From an uncultured Lachnospiraceae bacterium (GTDB lineage: Bacteria; Bacillota; Clostridia; Lachnospirales; Lachnospiraceae): a stretch of 5,930 nucleotides of DNA. A program made the position numbers and the translations under genes. The stretch spans positions 1 through 5,930 of the forward strand of contig CAPQSW010000042.1 of the NCBI GenBank assembly GCA_948688495.1, written 5' to 3'. Below, in pieces: positions 5,691 to 5,930 of this stretch. The first letter of the stretch is position 1, and every line of letters starts with the position of its first letter. A model generated the notes under the pieces. It saw nothing but the letters and a program-made list of their open reading frames with translations, made no database searches and was not told the origin of the DNA.

Positions 5691-5757
5691 ATTTTTATTC
5701 CATAGGAAGGCACTTTCATGCATTAGTGTAGCAAAGTCTCTCCTATAGAATAAAAAT
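5691..5757. repeat. 17-bp-arm inverted repeat in the thioesterase operon leader
   Basis: ATTTTTATTCCATAGGA (5691-5707) is matched in inverted form by 5741-5757, with 16 of 17 positions complementary and 33 bases between the arms. In minus-strand RNA the one mismatch becomes a U-G wobble, giving an unbroken 17-bp stem. The distal arm includes the U tract of the tRNA terminator. An inner ACTTT/AAAGT pairing could extend the structure. Its role is unknown. Confidence 0.7.
5725..5733 (-). promoter_or_regulatory. Weak candidate extended -10 promoter for the thioesterase operon
   Basis: TGC followed by TACACT on the minus strand fits an extended -10 element. The best -35-like sequence, TTTATT 18 bases upstream, is poor. 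It falls inside the loop of the inverted repeat. The operon may instead rely on read-through from the tRNA gene, so this call is tentative. Confidence 0.25.
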
Positions 5758-5780
5758 ACCCATCACCAAAAGTGATAGGT
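5751..5780 (-). terminator. Rho-independent terminator of tRNA-Gln
   Basis: A 9-bp stem with one G-U pair (5772-5780 with 5758-5766) encloses a 5-base loop and is followed on the minus strand by ATTTTTA (5751-5757). It starts 8 bases after the 3' end of the mature tRNA and so terminates the tRNA transcript. Read-through would enter the thioesterase operon. Confidence 0.8.
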
Positions 5781-5787
5781 ATCAAAG

Positions 5788-5859
5788 CTGGCCCACAAGG
5801 ATTCGAACCTTGAAATGACGGAGTCAGAGTCCGTTGCCTTACCGTTTGGCGATGGGCCA
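5788..5859 (-). tRNA. tRNA-Gln (anticodon CUG)
   Basis: The 72-base cloverleaf is complete. The acceptor stem is TGGCCCA with TGGGCCA (5853-5859 and 5789-5795), with the U1-A72 pair typical of tRNA-Gln, and the discriminator base is G. The anticodon arm is ACGGA-CTCTGAC-TCCGT, giving anticodon CUG, which reads CAG. The T arm is CAAGG-TTCGAAT-CCTTG. The 3' CCA is not encoded (GCT follows instead), so it must be added by the CCA-adding enzyme. In most Firmicutes this tRNA is charged with Glu and amidated by GatCAB. It stands alone here with its own promoter and terminator. Confidence 0.96.
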
Positions 5860-5878
5860 TTGTTGTTCAACAGATTGT

Positions 5879-5907
5879 ATTATATACGAATCTTGTTAAA
5901 AATGCAA
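5879..5907 (-). promoter_or_regulatory. Promoter of tRNA-Gln
   Basis: TTGCAT (5902-5907), a 17-bp spacer and a perfect TATAAT (5879-5884) lie on the minus strand. The predicted start is about 12 bases before the mature tRNA 5' end. A/T tracts at 5911-5930 upstream of the -35 resemble an UP element, as expected for a strong stable-RNA promoter. Confidence 0.85.
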
Positions 5908-5930
5908 GTACTTTTTTAATTTTTTTATTT

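Noticed and set aside
5740..5859. Integration (att) site at tRNA-Gln
   Set aside because: No direct repeat of the tRNA 3' end and no integrase or phage gene is present; the nearby repeat is inverted.

Overview
The window looks like ordinary chromosome from a Firmicute of the class Clostridia, most likely the Lachnospiraceae. The grounds are moderate GC, strong AGGAGG-type ribosome binding sites, near-consensus sigma-A promoters, a secreted double-SH3b/NlpC-P60 hydrolase, a small YjfB-type protein, and a tRNA-Gln gene without an encoded CCA. The genus call is inference. I see no mobile element, phage gene or CRISPR array.

Layout, left to right. An AT-rich end (1-92) precedes a minus-strand single-domain MGMT/alkyltransferase-like gene (93-410). 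Immediately upstream of it is a rho-independent terminator (431-463) that closes the minus-strand gene for a secreted SH3b-SH3b-NlpC/P60 peptidoglycan hydrolase (484-1683). That gene has a perfect consensus promoter (TTGACA, 17 bp, TATAAT) and a sequence matching the WalR (YycF) box exactly. Further right is a minus-strand thioredoxin reductase, trxB (1852-2766). It is divergent from a small plus-strand gene at 2886-3062 encoding a 58-residue YjfB-family putative motility protein, which ends in a 15-bp terminator hairpin (3076-3109).

The right half is a compact minus-strand operon read from right to left: an acyl-ACP thioesterase (4936-5646), a CvfB-like S1 RNA-binding protein (4103-4939) and a CPBP intramembrane protease (3122-4093). 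The first pair overlaps by ATGA, and the second pair is 9 bases apart with the SD touching the upstream stop. At the right end is tRNA-Gln(CUG) (5788-5859), also on the minus strand, with its own promoter and terminator. A 17-bp-arm inverted repeat lies between the tRNA terminator and the thioesterase operon.

How the genes work together: most are housekeeping functions (alkylated-DNA response, cell-wall turnover, thiol redox, lipid/RNA/membrane proteolysis, tRNA). The most informative signals are regulatory: the WalR-like box at a cell-wall hydrolase promoter, the terminator placed directly before the MGMT-type gene, and the inverted repeat in the operon leader. I found no convincing new multi-gene system. 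The thioesterase-CvfB-CPBP operon is the only grouping whose joint role is not obvious.
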